Positions 1 to 8,667 of a DNA stretch of 14,704 bases are shown piece by piece (the first letter of the stretch is position 1; every line of letters starts with the position of its first letter). This DNA is from UBA1738 sp964388835 (GTDB taxonomy: Bacteria > Bacillota > Clostridia > UBA1381), in NCBI GenBank assembly GCA_964388835.1, contig CAYMBZ010000039.1, positions 1 to 14,704 on the forward strand, read 5' to 3'. Below the pieces are notes generated by a model. That model was not told where the DNA came from, searched no databases, and saw nothing but the letters and a program-made list of their open reading frames with translations. The translations under genes were made by a program, and so were the position numbers.

Positions 1-233
1 TGTTCGTTATGGAGAAATCTTCTGAAATGTGTAACACATCTATTGTAAACCTACATTTATTAAATAATTTAATTTTTTTCAATTTTTTAAACAATATTTG
101 ATGTGTTATTTTTCTTTCCTTGATTTTATCCGAAAATATCATTATTTTCCTTAAATATATTCGCTTCTTTTATTTTAAAAAAACTTAATATGAACATAAT
201 AACATAGTAATTAAATTCAAAAGGGGAAAAAAC
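1..233. other. AT-rich leader upstream of murA
   Basis: No coding region is visible. The stretch is very rich in A and T. It holds the inverted repeat listed separately and a weak promoter-like pair on the plus strand: TTGATT at 120-125 and TATTTT at 143-148, spaced 17 nt. The murA ribosome binding site AAGGGG lies at 221-226, 7 nt before the ATG. I cannot assign a firm transcription start. Confidence 0.5.
32..108. repeat. Long-range inverted repeat with ATGTGT/ACACAT half-sites
   Basis: TAACACATC at 32-40 is the exact reverse complement of GATGTGTTA at 100-108. Inside it, ATTGT at 42-46 can pair with ACAAT at 91-95. The left arm also forms a local palindrome, ATGTGT-A-ACACAT, at 27-39. The right arm runs into a T-rich stretch (109-120), so on the plus strand it could act as a weak terminator for a gene left of the window. 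It could equally be an operator with three ATGTGT half-sites. Both readings are inference. Confidence 0.4.
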
Positions 234-1481
234 ATGTCAAGAATTGTCATTAAAAAATCCGAGCCGCTTTCAGGAAGTGTTTCCTGTTCCGGCTCAAAAA
301 ACGCCGCACTGCCCATTTTGGCTTCAACAATCCTCACCTACGGAAAATCCGTACTTTACAATATTCCCGCTCTTACCGACACGCGCCATATGCTCCGTAT
401 TTTGGAAAGTCTCGGCGGAAAGTGCACGTGTCGCTCGGGTAAAACAGAAATTGATTTCACTGAATGTCACGGATTCTGTGCGCCTTATGATGAGGTCAGT
501 AAATTCCGCGGCTCTTTTCTTCTTGCCGCGCCTCTGCTTTCCAGAATGGGCAGAGCAAGAATTGCCATGCCGGGCGGCTGTCCCATAGGAAGCAGACCTA
601 TAGATTTGCATTTAAAAGGCTTTGCGGCATTGGGTGCGGATGTGGAAAACGGGCATGGTTTTGTGGATTTAACATGCAAAAAACTCTGCGGCGCGAAAAT
701 TTATCTGGATTTTCCCAGTGTCGGCGCCACCGAAAACCTTATAATGGCGGCGGCTCTTGCCGACGGTGAAACCGTTATCGAAAACGCTGCGGCAGAGCCA
801 GAAATAACCGACCTTGCCGACTTTTTAAACACCCAGGGCGCAGACATTTCAGGTGCGGGAAGCGACACCGTCAAAATCACGGGCGTAAAGGAGCTTTCTC
901 CCGTATCTTACCGCATTATATCAGACAGAATCGAAGCAGGGACATTTATGAGTGCCTTTGCGATAACGGGCGGATGCGGCACCGTCTTAAATATCAATCC
1001 CATGCACTTAAAACCGATAACGGCAAAGCTCAGGGAAATGGGTGCGGTCATACAGGAGGGCGAAAATTCCGTAACCGTCAATGCCGCATCTCCACTATGC
1101 TCCGCCAGCATAAAAACTCTGCCCTATCCCGGTTTTCCAACCGATATGCAGGCACAATTTTCGGCACTGATGTGCGAAACCCGCGGAACCGGAATAATTG
1201 TGGAAACGGTTTTCGAAAACAGATTCCTGCACATCGGAGAATTAAACAGAATGGGAGCAAACATCAGAATTGATGGCAGAAGTTCAGTAATTGAGGGGCA
1301 AAAGAAGCTCAGCGGCGCAAAAGTCACCGCCTTTGACCTGCGTGGCGGCGCGGCTCTTGTACTTGCCGGGCTGGTTGCCGGCGGTGAAACGGAAATTTCC
1401 GGTGTGGAGCACATACGCCGCGGGTACGAAAACCTTTGCGATAAGCTTTCAGCACTGGGCGGAAATATTTTTTTCGATTAG
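234..1481 (+). CDS. murA: UDP-N-acetylglucosamine 1-carboxyvinyltransferase (MurA)
   Basis: This cytoplasmic enzyme transfers enolpyruvate from phosphoenolpyruvate to UDP-GlcNAc, the first committed step of peptidoglycan synthesis and the target of fosfomycin. The 415-residue protein has the usual length and two-lobed EPSP-synthase fold. The active-site loop reads MPGGCPIGSRPIDLH with the catalytic Cys at residue 116, so it should be fosfomycin-sensitive rather than the Cys-to-Asp type. Lys22-Asn23, Arg92, Asp304 (PGFPTDMQAQF) and Arg396 (near the end, RRGYEN) match substrate-contacting positions of the family. The ATG is preceded by AAGGGG at 7 nt. No clear hairpin terminator follows, only a run of eight T, and addB starts 63 nt downstream, so partial read-through into addB is plausible. 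Many Firmicutes carry two murA copies; I cannot tell whether this is the main one or the paralogue. Confidence 0.95.
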   Translation: MSRIVIKKSEPLSGSVSCSGSKNAALPILASTILTYGKSVLYNIPALTDTRHMLRILESLGGKCTCRSGKTEIDFTECHGFCAPYDEVSKFRGSFLLAAPLLSRMGRARIAMPGGCPIGSRPIDLHLKGFAALGADVENGHGFVDLTCKKLCGAKIYLDFPSVGATENLIMAAALADGETVIENAAAEPEITDLADFLNTQGADISGAGSDTVKITGVKELSPVSYRIISDRIEAGTFMSAFAITGGCGTVLNINPMHLKPITAKLREMGAVIQEGENSVTVNAASPLCSASIKTLPYPGFPTDMQAQFSALMCETRGTGIIVETVFENRFLHIGELNRMGANIRIDGRSSVIEGQKKLSGAKVTAFDLRGGAALVLAGLVAGGETEISGVEHIRRGYENLCDKLSALGGNIFFD

Positions 1482-1532
1482 GGCTTTTTTTTACCCATGA
1501 AATGTGATATATTATATTTAATAAGTAGAAAA

Positions 1533-1540
1533 AGAGGTGG
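1533..1540 (+). promoter_or_regulatory. Ribosome binding site deciding the addB start
   Basis: AGAGGTGG lies 4 nt before the ATG at 1545. The in-frame ATG at 1497 has no Shine-Dalgarno sequence and would add 16 residues ahead of the conserved beta strand and P-loop. The start at 1545 is therefore preferred. The AT-rich TATATTAT around 1508-1515 could be the -10 of an internal promoter, but no good -35 is seen. Confidence 0.65.
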
Positions 1541-1544
1541 ATAT

Positions 1545-4500
1545 ATGCTTTTAGATATAATATCGGGGGCGGCGGGAAGCGGAAAAAGCTCATATCTTTA
1601 CGAGCTTATAGAAGAAAATCTCAAAAACAACCCAAACACAAATGCGGTTGTTATAGTTCCGGAGCAATTTTCCTACAGTGCGGAAAAGAAGCTATCCGAT
1701 ACAATGGGCGGTTTGGGGCTCAATCGCACCGAGGTTTTGACATTTTCACGTCTTGTACACAGATATGTAAACTCGGAGAATAATCTTCTTCCCTCCGGCA
1801 AGCAAATGCTTCTTTGCAAAGCCGCGCTTTCCGTCGGAGAAGAAAATGTGTTTTTTTCCTCCTCCAAACGAAAAGGCTTTATCGATTCCCTTGCGGAACT
1901 TTTTTCGGAATTCAAGCGATATCAAATTTCTCCCGAGGATTTAAGCTGTGCGGACACCGGAAGTGTCGGTGCCGATAAAAAACTTTCCTCGGTAAACGAA
2001 ATATACAAAAGTTACCTTGCGGAATTTAATGAGAATTTTACCGATTCGGATAACGCTCTGGACATTTTTTCCGAGCTCGTGCAAAACTCAGATATTTTCC
2101 GCAATACCTTCTTTTTTATAGACGACTACAGCGATTTTTTGCCGCAGCACTATGAAGCTATACGTGCCATGATATCGTCCTCCCGCGGTGTCTTTGTCAC
2201 GCTCTGTATCGGAAACAATGACGAAAACGGCATTTTTACTCCGGTTATTAAGGCAAAGAGCCGTCTCACGGCAATCGCGCTTTCTTTGGGCGCTCAGCTT
2301 TACACCAAAGAGCTTGAAGGTTCCTGCCGTCATATTTTATCCAAGGAAATCAAGCATCTTTCGGACAATTTCGGAACGCGCAAAAAATACAGCGGCAACT
2401 GCGGAAATATTTCAATTTTTACCGCACGGGACTTATATTCCGAAATCGAGCACATCGCATCCAAGATTATCGCACTGGTTCGCGATGAGGGTTGTCGTTT
2501 CCGCGACATAGGCATCATCATCGGAGATTCACAGCAGTATATGCATATCCTGTCCGCTGTTTTTTACGATTACAACATACCGTTTTTTACGGACGAGACA
2601 ACACCCATAACAATGCATCCGATTGTGCGCACCGTTCTGTCGCTTTTCGATATACTTTCCGAAAACTGGAGCTTTAATTCCGTTTTCGACTATCTGCGCA
2701 GCGGTTACATATACACAAAAACCGAAAGCGGCGTTACCCCCCTTGACCCCGAGGATATCGATATTCTGGAAAATTATGTCTTAAAAGTCGGCATCAAGGG
2801 CAAAAAAGCATGGTTCGAAGAATGGGTCTCTATGGGCGAGACGGAATTTGACGATGTTATCGAAAACTACTCCGCCGAGGAATTTGACCTTGCGCATCTT
2901 AATGCTCTTCGCACACAAATAATCCTTCCTTTTGCGCGTTTCGCTGAAAACAAGGGCAGAACTGTCCGCGCGATTGCCGGTGGGGTATATGACTTCCTCT
3001 GTGACATAAACCTGTATGACGGAATACTTTCCGAATGTCGCGAATTCGACAGTGCCGGCATGCGTAACGAATCCGAACAATTCAAGCAAATCTGGAATTT
3101 TATTCTTGAAGTTTTGGATCAGCTGGTCGCTACCTTGGGAGGCGACATAATAAGCCGTGACAGATTCTGCGAATATCTCAAAAACGGATTGTCGCAGTGC
3201 AAAATTTCCATTATACCATCGGGGCTTGACAGAGTTTCGGTGGGAACTGTCAGCCGCAATTCACCCGCAAGAATAAAATATCTGTTTATCGCGGGCGCTC
3301 TTTACGGGCAAATCCCGCAAACACCCTCCTCATCGGCGATTTTAACCCCAGCCGAGCGTGCACTCTTAACCGAAGCTTTAAAAGGCGCGGACAAGGAGCT
3401 TGCTCCGGATGATACCGGGCGAATACTTCTTGAAAACCTGAAGCTTTACAAAATATTGAGTACGGCTACCGAAAAGCTTTTTATAAGTTTCCCTGCCTCA
3501 GATTCCGAGGGACGTGCTCTTACGCGCGCCTCCTTTGTGGGAGATGTTATGAAAATGTTCCCGGATATATCGGTTGGTGATGATATTATTTCACATTCCT
3601 CACCCGAGGAGCTTTTGGCTTCTTCAAAACGCGGTTTCCATTATCTTTTAAACCGTCTTTCGGAATACTATCGCGAAAAACCCGAGCGAATATGGCAGGA
3701 GGTATTCAAGATTTATTCTGAAAATCCCGAATACAAAGATAAGCTGAATCTTTTAAAAACCGCGGCAAGCTATAAGAAAATTCAGCCCGCACTCTCGCGC
3801 GCAAAAGCTGAACTTCTTTACGGCAAGGACAGGAAATACAGTATAACCTCTTTGGAAAAATTCACCGGCTGTCCCTTTGCGTATTACGCAGAAAAAGGGC
3901 TGTGTGCCCGTCCGCAGGAAGCTAAGCGCGTTGAAAAAAGTCATATTGGCAGTCTTATCCACGCCGCAGTGTGCGAATTCTGCAAAAAGGTTGAAAACGG
4001 TGCCGACACCATACCGGAGATTCATGAAAAATGGACAAGCCTCACATCTGAGGACTGTAGCTTGCTCTGCACAGCGGTTACCGATGAAATGCGCGAAAAA
4101 ATTCTCCCCAAAAGAGAAAATGAGCGTGGCAGACTTGAATACCTTTTGGACAGGTGCGAGCGCACGCTGAAAAAATCCGCGGAAACAATACGCCTCAGTC
4201 TTTCACAAGGCGGATACTCCTCAATTTGCTTTGAAAAAGACTTTGAGGTTAAAATTAATCGAAAAGACGATACCGTTACACTTTTCGGCACAATTGACCG
4301 CATAGATGTGATTGAGCACATCGCGGAAAAAAATGCCGGAATACGCATTATAGATTATAAAACCGGGAAGAAAAAGTTCAGCATTGCCGCAATCGCAAGC
4401 AAAATCGACATGCAACTTGTTCTCTATTCCATAGCCGCCGTAAAGCTTTACAGTGGCGGTATGCTTGAAAAAACAAACGCCGAGCTTTTGCCAAAAGTTT

Positions 4501-4988
4501 CGGCAATTATGTATAACAAGCTGAGCGATAACATGCTGTCCTTAGATTTAAAGGATGCGGCATCCAAAACAGAAAAAAAGGTGAAAAATAAGCTTGACGG
4601 CGTGGTCATTCTCGATGAAGATTCAAACGGCGAGCCAATATATGACACCGCTCTCGATATGGATTCCGCACTATCCGACGGTTGCAGTGAGTTTTTAAAC
4701 ATTGCCTTTAAGCAAGACGGCACACTCACCGCCGCATCACAGGTCACGTCACGCGCGACCTTTGACCTTATATCGGAGTACATGGAAAAGTCCGCAATTG
4801 ATTCCGCCGTACAAATCAAAAACGGAAACATAGACATTTATCCGTCAAAAACCGGAAAAAACACCGCATGCACCTACTGCGGATTCCGCGAAATATGCAT
4901 GTTTGACCCCGATTTCGATAAATGCAGAAAAACCACCGCAGATGACATGAAAGCAATTGAGCTTATAAAAAAGGAGCTCGGCAAATAA
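1545..4988 (+). CDS. addB: ATP-dependent helicase/deoxyribonuclease subunit B (AddB)
   Basis: AddB is the second subunit of the AddAB enzyme, the Firmicute counterpart of RecBCD. AddAB unwinds and degrades double-strand DNA ends until it meets a Chi sequence, then loads RecA. The 1147-residue protein opens with a P-loop, GAAGSGKSS (residues 8-16). The middle is a degenerate UvrD-like helicase region; in the family this half recognises Chi rather than driving unwinding. The C-terminal PD-(D/E)XK nuclease has IIDYKTGKK with Asp937 and Lys939, corresponding to the nuclease Asp of B. subtilis AddB. Four iron-sulfur cysteines are present: Cys776 (TGCPFAYY) and Cys1109, Cys1112, Cys1118 (C-x2-C-x5-C near the C terminus), as expected for the [4Fe-4S] staple around the nuclease. 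The length is normal and the reading frame intact. addA follows after 43 nt, the usual addB-addA order. Confidence is high. Confidence 0.95.
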   Translation: MLLDIISGAAGSGKSSYLYELIEENLKNNPNTNAVVIVPEQFSYSAEKKLSDTMGGLGLNRTEVLTFSRLVHRYVNSENNLLPSGKQMLLCKAALSVGEENVFFSSSKRKGFIDSLAELFSEFKRYQISPEDLSCADTGSVGADKKLSSVNEIYKSYLAEFNENFTDSDNALDIFSELVQNSDIFRNTFFFIDDYSDFLPQHYEAIRAMISSSRGVFVTLCIGNNDENGIFTPVIKAKSRLTAIALSLGAQLYTKELEGSCRHILSKEIKHLSDNFGTRKKYSGNCGNISIFTARDLYSEIEHIASKIIALVRDEGCRFRDIGIIIGDSQQYMHILSAVFYDYNIPFFTDETTPITMHPIVRTVLSLFDILSENWSFNSVFDYLRSGYIYTKTESGVTPLDPEDIDILENYVLKVGIKGKKAWFEEWVSMGETEFDDVIENYSAEEFDLAHLNALRTQIILPFARFAENKGRTVRAIAGGVYDFLCDINLYDGILSECREFDSAGMRNESEQFKQIWNFILEVLDQLVATLGGDIISRDRFCEYLKNGLSQCKISIIPSGLDRVSVGTVSRNSPARIKYLFIAGALYGQIPQTPSSSAILTPAERALLTEALKGADKELAPDDTGRILLENLKLYKILSTATEKLFISFPASDSEGRALTRASFVGDVMKMFPDISVGDDIISHSSPEELLASSKRGFHYLLNRLSEYYREKPERIWQEVFKIYSENPEYKDKLNLLKTAASYKKIQPALSRAKAELLYGKDRKYSITSLEKFTGCPFAYYAEKGLCARPQEAKRVEKSHIGSLIHAAVCEFCKKVENGADTIPEIHEKWTSLTSEDCSLLCTAVTDEMREKILPKRENERGRLEYLLDRCERTLKKSAETIRLSLSQGGYSSICFEKDFEVKINRKDDTVTLFGTIDRIDVIEHIAEKNAGIRIIDYKTGKKKFSIAAIASKIDMQLVLYSIAAVKLYSGGMLEKTNAELLPKVSAIMYNKLSDNMLSLDLKDAASKTEKKVKNKLDGVVILDEDSNGEPIYDTALDMDSALSDGCSEFLNIAFKQDGTLTAASQVTSRATFDLISEYMEKSAIDSAVQIKNGNIDIYPSKTGKNTACTYCGFREICMFDPDFDKCRKTTADDMKAIELIKKELGK

Positions 4989-5031
4989 GCCATGCGCACC
5001 TATACAAATACCTTGAAAGGACGAAATAAAA

Positions 5032-8000
5032 ATGAGCGAGAAAAATTGGACCGAGCAACAGCTTGAAGCAATAACCACAAAATACCGTTCCAACGGCGAA
5101 AGCTGTAATCTGCTTCTCAGTGCCGCCGCCGGAAGCGGAAAAACCGCGGTTTTGGTTGAGCGCGTAATCCGCAAAATAATTCCGGAGGATATGGAAAATG
5201 GCATCGATATAGACAAGCTTCTTATCGTTACCTTTACAAATGCCGCCGCCCGCGAAATGGCAGAGCGTATAAGGGCGGCGCTTTCCGACCGCCTTGAAGC
5301 CGCCGTTCTTGCGGGAGATGCTAAGCTTGAAGCGGCGATAAAACGCCAACAACTGCTTCTGGCGGTAAGCGATATCACCACTATTGACTCTTTCTGTCTT
5401 AAGCTTCTGCGCGAAAATTTTAATCTTATAGGCATTGAGCCGGATTTTTCGATAGCGGACGAGGCGCAAGCACAGCTGTTGTCAGAAGAGGCAATGGAGG
5501 AGCTGTTCTCAGCACTTTACGAGGCGAATGACAGCGATTTTACCGACTTGCTTTACATGTACGGCACAAATCGAAGCGATAAAGGTCTTTCGGATTTAAT
5601 CCGATTCATCTACAATTTCACTCGGTCAATTCCGTATCCCATAAAATGGCTGGAGGAAAAAATCCAAGAGCTGAAATGCGACAGAGGAATTTTTGACACC
5701 GCCTGGTTCCGCCGCGGCTTTGCCGATTGCAATGAAAAAATCTCCTCCGCTTTTTCCTATGCCGAAAAGGGGCTGGAGGAACTTTGCGGAACCTACGATA
5801 TCGACGCTTTCATTGCGGAAAATCCGCCACAGAATAAGATTCCGATTTATGATGAGTGGAAAAGCTACTACAAGGCTTTTTATTCGGATTACACCGCCCT
5901 TAAAGCCATGCGCGGTCTTGATTTTGCTGGGCTTTCAGCGGCACTTTCCGCCTACCGTCCGTCGCGTCTTGCACGCCTTGATTCCAAAAGTGCGGAGGAA
6001 AAGAATTTTCTCAAAGCTTTGCGTGACAGAATTCGCACGCTGATGTCGGATGCGAAAATTTTCACATCCGTGTCTCCCGAGGACACCGCGCGCATATCAC
6101 GCGAAAGCTTGTACCCCGCGGCATGCGCTCTTTTGAAGCTAATAAAGGAATACGACAGAATTTTTATGCAGAAAAAGCATGCAAAAAACCTCCTCGAATT
6201 TCACGATGCGGAACAGCTTTGCGCGGTTTTGCTCTCGGAAAATCCCGATACTGCAAACGCACTGCGGGAAAAATACAGTGAAATCCTTATGGACGAATAT
6301 CAGGACACCAGCCTTTTGCAGGAGGAAATTTTCCGTCACGTTACCGACGGAAGCAATCTTTTTATGGTTGGCGATATGAAGCAAAGTATATACCGTTTCC
6401 GAAGCAGTGACCCGACCATATTCAAAAGTAAAAGCGATATCTACAGCACCGAGCATGATGCCGCAAACAAAAAAATTATTCTGTCAAAAAATTTCCGAAG
6501 CCGTAAGGAGGTTTTAAACAGTATAAATGATGTTTTTAAGGCTATCATGACCGAATCCGCCGGGGAGCTGGATTACGATGCCGACCAGTGTCTCTATTTC
6601 GGAAACAAAGGCTACGGAGAGGAAAATCCGAAATACATTTCGGAATGTCATATAATTGAAGCGCCTCCCTCCGATTATGAGTTTGAAAACGAAGAGGAAG
6701 AAGATTTCACCAATCACGCACTTGAAGCTCGCCTTGTCGCGGCAGAAATAAACAAGCTCAAGCGTGAAAAATTCCCAATTTTTGACGGCGGAAGTTACCG
6801 CACCGTCGAAAACCGCGATATCGTTATCCTCATGTCCTCCTTTAAATCAGCTGCGGAAACCTATACCGCGGAGCTGAACGCTGCCGGAATCAAGTGCTTT
6901 GTCGAAAGCAGCGGATATTTCGAAAGAAACGAAATCCGCCTTATGCTGGCACTTTTAAAAACAATATGCAACCCTTACTGCGATATTCCGCTTTTGGGGG
7001 TTCTGCGCTCACCGATTGTCGGCTTTACGGATGACGAGCTGGTATTAATCAGAAAATGTAAAAAAGGCAGATTTTTTGCGGCGATGAATGAGCTGGTACG
7101 CCTCTACGATTCGGGAGAGCTGTCCGACGAAGAGCTTATACGCACCGCAGAGAAAGCAAAAAAAATTCGCACCGACCTTTCACGTTGGCGCAGATATTCA
7201 AGATATATGTCCTCTGACCGGCTTCTTTGGACGCTTTATGAGGAAACCGACTTTTACGCTTTTTCGGGAGCTCTCCATGGCGGTGAAGAGGCACAGGCAA
7301 ATTTGCGGCTTCTCTTTGAGCGTGCAAAGCAATATGAAAAGGGCGGTTTTGAGGGGCTTTTCAACTTTGTCAAATACATAGAGCACATCCGTGAAAAGGA
7401 CACCGACCTATCCTCCGCAAAACAGCTGGGAGAAGCTCATAACGTTGTTCGAATTATGACGATACACAAAAGCAAGGGGCTTGAATTCCCGATTGTGTTT
7501 TTAACCGGTGGTGCAAAGCGATTTAATAAAAAAAGTGATGAATCTCGGGTATTACTTCACAAAGACTACGGAATATCCATGGAATATACAGACCCCGAAA
7601 ACAGCCTGCGCTGTGAGACTCCGGCGCTATCGGTAGCAAAAGAAGTTCGTGGTACAGAGCAGACATCTGAGGAAATACGCAAGCTTTACGTTGCCTTAAC
7701 CCGTGCCAAAGAAAAGCTTTATTTTATCGGAACCGTCTCCGGCAACATCGACAAAAGCGGAAAAAGCGGTAGCGAAAGAGCGGAAGAAAAATGGCGGACA
7801 TATATGCGAAACGGTCGGGCGGAATTTCTCCCAACCGATGTGCTTTCCGCCTCAGGCTTTATGGATTGGGTTGCCCCGGTTGCCAAATCCTCCGATAATT
7901 GGAACTTTTCCGTAACCCGTTTTAACGAGATACCGCTCTTGGATACCGAAAACATATCCGATTCCTCGGAAGAAACCGAACTCGACATAGATATCGGACA

Positions 8001-8634
8001 CATCCTCGAATTTAAGTATCCATATGAGGAAAGCACACTTCTCCCAACAAAGGTTTCGGTTTCGCAGTTAAAAGAGGTTCACGAACTTTCCGCAAATCCC
8101 ATGCCGGAATTTCTTAAGGAAAAGCGCCCCGACGGCACATTTTACGGAACGGCACTTCACAAGGTAATGCAAAACCTTGTTCCGTTAACGGATATGGATG
8201 AGGAATACATCTTATCTGCAATATCGGCACTTGTTGACGAGCATGTGATGACCACCGCCGAGGCTGATTTGATAAAACCCGAAAAAATTCTGCGCTTTTA
8301 TCAATCCGATATCGGCAAGCGCATTTTAAACAGTGATACGGTTTACCGCGAACAGCCTTTTGAGCTTTCGGTGCCCGCAACATTTATATATCCGGAGCTT
8401 GAAAATGCCGAGGATGAAAGTATTATGCTTCAAGGCGTTATCGATTGTTACTTTGAAGAGGAGGGTGAAATCGTACTGGTGGACTATAAAACCGACCGCT
8501 ACGGTGATATCGCCGAAATACACGAAAAATATGACCGCCAGCTTGAGCTTTATCGCTACGCTATCGAAAAAATCACAAAAAAAAGGGTAAAAAATTCATT
8601 TATCTATTTATTTTTCGATAATAATGTAGTATAA
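5032..8634 (+). CDS. addA: ATP-dependent helicase/nuclease subunit A (AddA)
   Basis: AddA is the motor subunit of AddAB: a superfamily 1A (UvrD/RecB-like) 3'-to-5' helicase with a C-terminal nuclease that works on double-strand breaks in the cytoplasm. Of its 1200 residues, all SF1 motifs are visible: a Q-like motif at 7-14 (TEQQLEAI), Walker A at 31-38 (AAAGSGKT), motif Ia near residue 65 (VTFTNAAAREM), Walker B at 421-426 (DEYQDT), motif III from 447 (GDMKQSIYRFR), motif V at 809-820 (TIHKSKGLEFP) and motif VI at 886-893 (YVALTRAK). The RecB-type nuclease is intact, with His1043 in GTALHK and Asp1151/Lys1153 in LVDYKTDRY, equivalent to the B. subtilis AddA Asp whose change kills the nuclease. 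GAAAGGA at 5015-5021 precedes the ATG by 10 nt. Its last codons carry a TATAAT that may drive the next gene. Confidence 0.96.
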   Translation: MSEKNWTEQQLEAITTKYRSNGESCNLLLSAAAGSGKTAVLVERVIRKIIPEDMENGIDIDKLLIVTFTNAAAREMAERIRAALSDRLEAAVLAGDAKLEAAIKRQQLLLAVSDITTIDSFCLKLLRENFNLIGIEPDFSIADEAQAQLLSEEAMEELFSALYEANDSDFTDLLYMYGTNRSDKGLSDLIRFIYNFTRSIPYPIKWLEEKIQELKCDRGIFDTAWFRRGFADCNEKISSAFSYAEKGLEELCGTYDIDAFIAENPPQNKIPIYDEWKSYYKAFYSDYTALKAMRGLDFAGLSAALSAYRPSRLARLDSKSAEEKNFLKALRDRIRTLMSDAKIFTSVSPEDTARISRESLYPAACALLKLIKEYDRIFMQKKHAKNLLEFHDAEQLCAVLLSENPDTANALREKYSEILMDEYQDTSLLQEEIFRHVTDGSNLFMVGDMKQSIYRFRSSDPTIFKSKSDIYSTEHDAANKKIILSKNFRSRKEVLNSINDVFKAIMTESAGELDYDADQCLYFGNKGYGEENPKYISECHIIEAPPSDYEFENEEEEDFTNHALEARLVAAEINKLKREKFPIFDGGSYRTVENRDIVILMSSFKSAAETYTAELNAAGIKCFVESSGYFERNEIRLMLALLKTICNPYCDIPLLGVLRSPIVGFTDDELVLIRKCKKGRFFAAMNELVRLYDSGELSDEELIRTAEKAKKIRTDLSRWRRYSRYMSSDRLLWTLYEETDFYAFSGALHGGEEAQANLRLLFERAKQYEKGGFEGLFNFVKYIEHIREKDTDLSSAKQLGEAHNVVRIMTIHKSKGLEFPIVFLTGGAKRFNKKSDESRVLLHKDYGISMEYTDPENSLRCETPALSVAKEVRGTEQTSEEIRKLYVALTRAKEKLYFIGTVSGNIDKSGKSGSERAEEKWRTYMRNGRAEFLPTDVLSASGFMDWVAPVAKSSDNWNFSVTRFNEIPLLDTENISDSSEETELDIDIGHILEFKYPYEESTLLPTKVSVSQLKEVHELSANPMPEFLKEKRPDGTFYGTALHKVMQNLVPLTDMDEEYILSAISALVDEHVMTTAEADLIKPEKILRFYQSDIGKRILNSDTVYREQPFELSVPATFIYPELENAEDESIMLQGVIDCYFEEEGEIVLVDYKTDRYGDIAEIHEKYDRQLELYRYAIEKITKKRVKNSFIYLFFDNNVV

Positions 8635-8635
8635 T
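8630..8635 (+). promoter_or_regulatory. Possible -10 box overlapping the addA stop codon
   Basis: A perfect TATAAT spans the addA stop (TAA at 8632-8634). It lies 33 nt before the ATG of the His-rich gene and 18 nt before its ribosome binding site, a sensible leader length. The expected -35 position (8607-8612, TTTATT) is poor. This may allow addA-independent expression of the small gene, or may be chance in AT-rich DNA. Confidence 0.35.
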
Positions 8636-8652
8636 GTAACATGAGACCAAAT

Positions 8653-8660
8653 AAAGGAGA
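8653..8660 (+). promoter_or_regulatory. Ribosome binding site deciding the start of the His-rich gene
   Basis: AAAGGAGA lies 7 nt before the ATG at 8668. An in-frame ATG at 8641 lies upstream of this site, has no Shine-Dalgarno of its own and sits right at the presumed transcription start. The protein is therefore taken to begin at 8668 (MTDNTQN). Confidence 0.75.
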
Positions 8661-8667
8661 ATTTGAA

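Noticed and set aside
1482..1500. Rho-independent terminator directly after murA
   Set aside because: Eight T are present at 1485-1492, but I find no stable GC stem before them.
4845..5435. 196-codon open frame on the minus strand across the addB/addA junction
   Set aside because: It lies opposite two conserved genes, has a low-complexity Ser/Arg/Ala-rich translation and no ribosome binding site. It is a shadow frame.
1545..8634. AddAB read as part of an unknown anti-phage island
   Set aside because: Both subunits are standard housekeeping recombination proteins with normal order and motifs. No restriction, CRISPR, toxin, retron or nuclease partner is adjacent.
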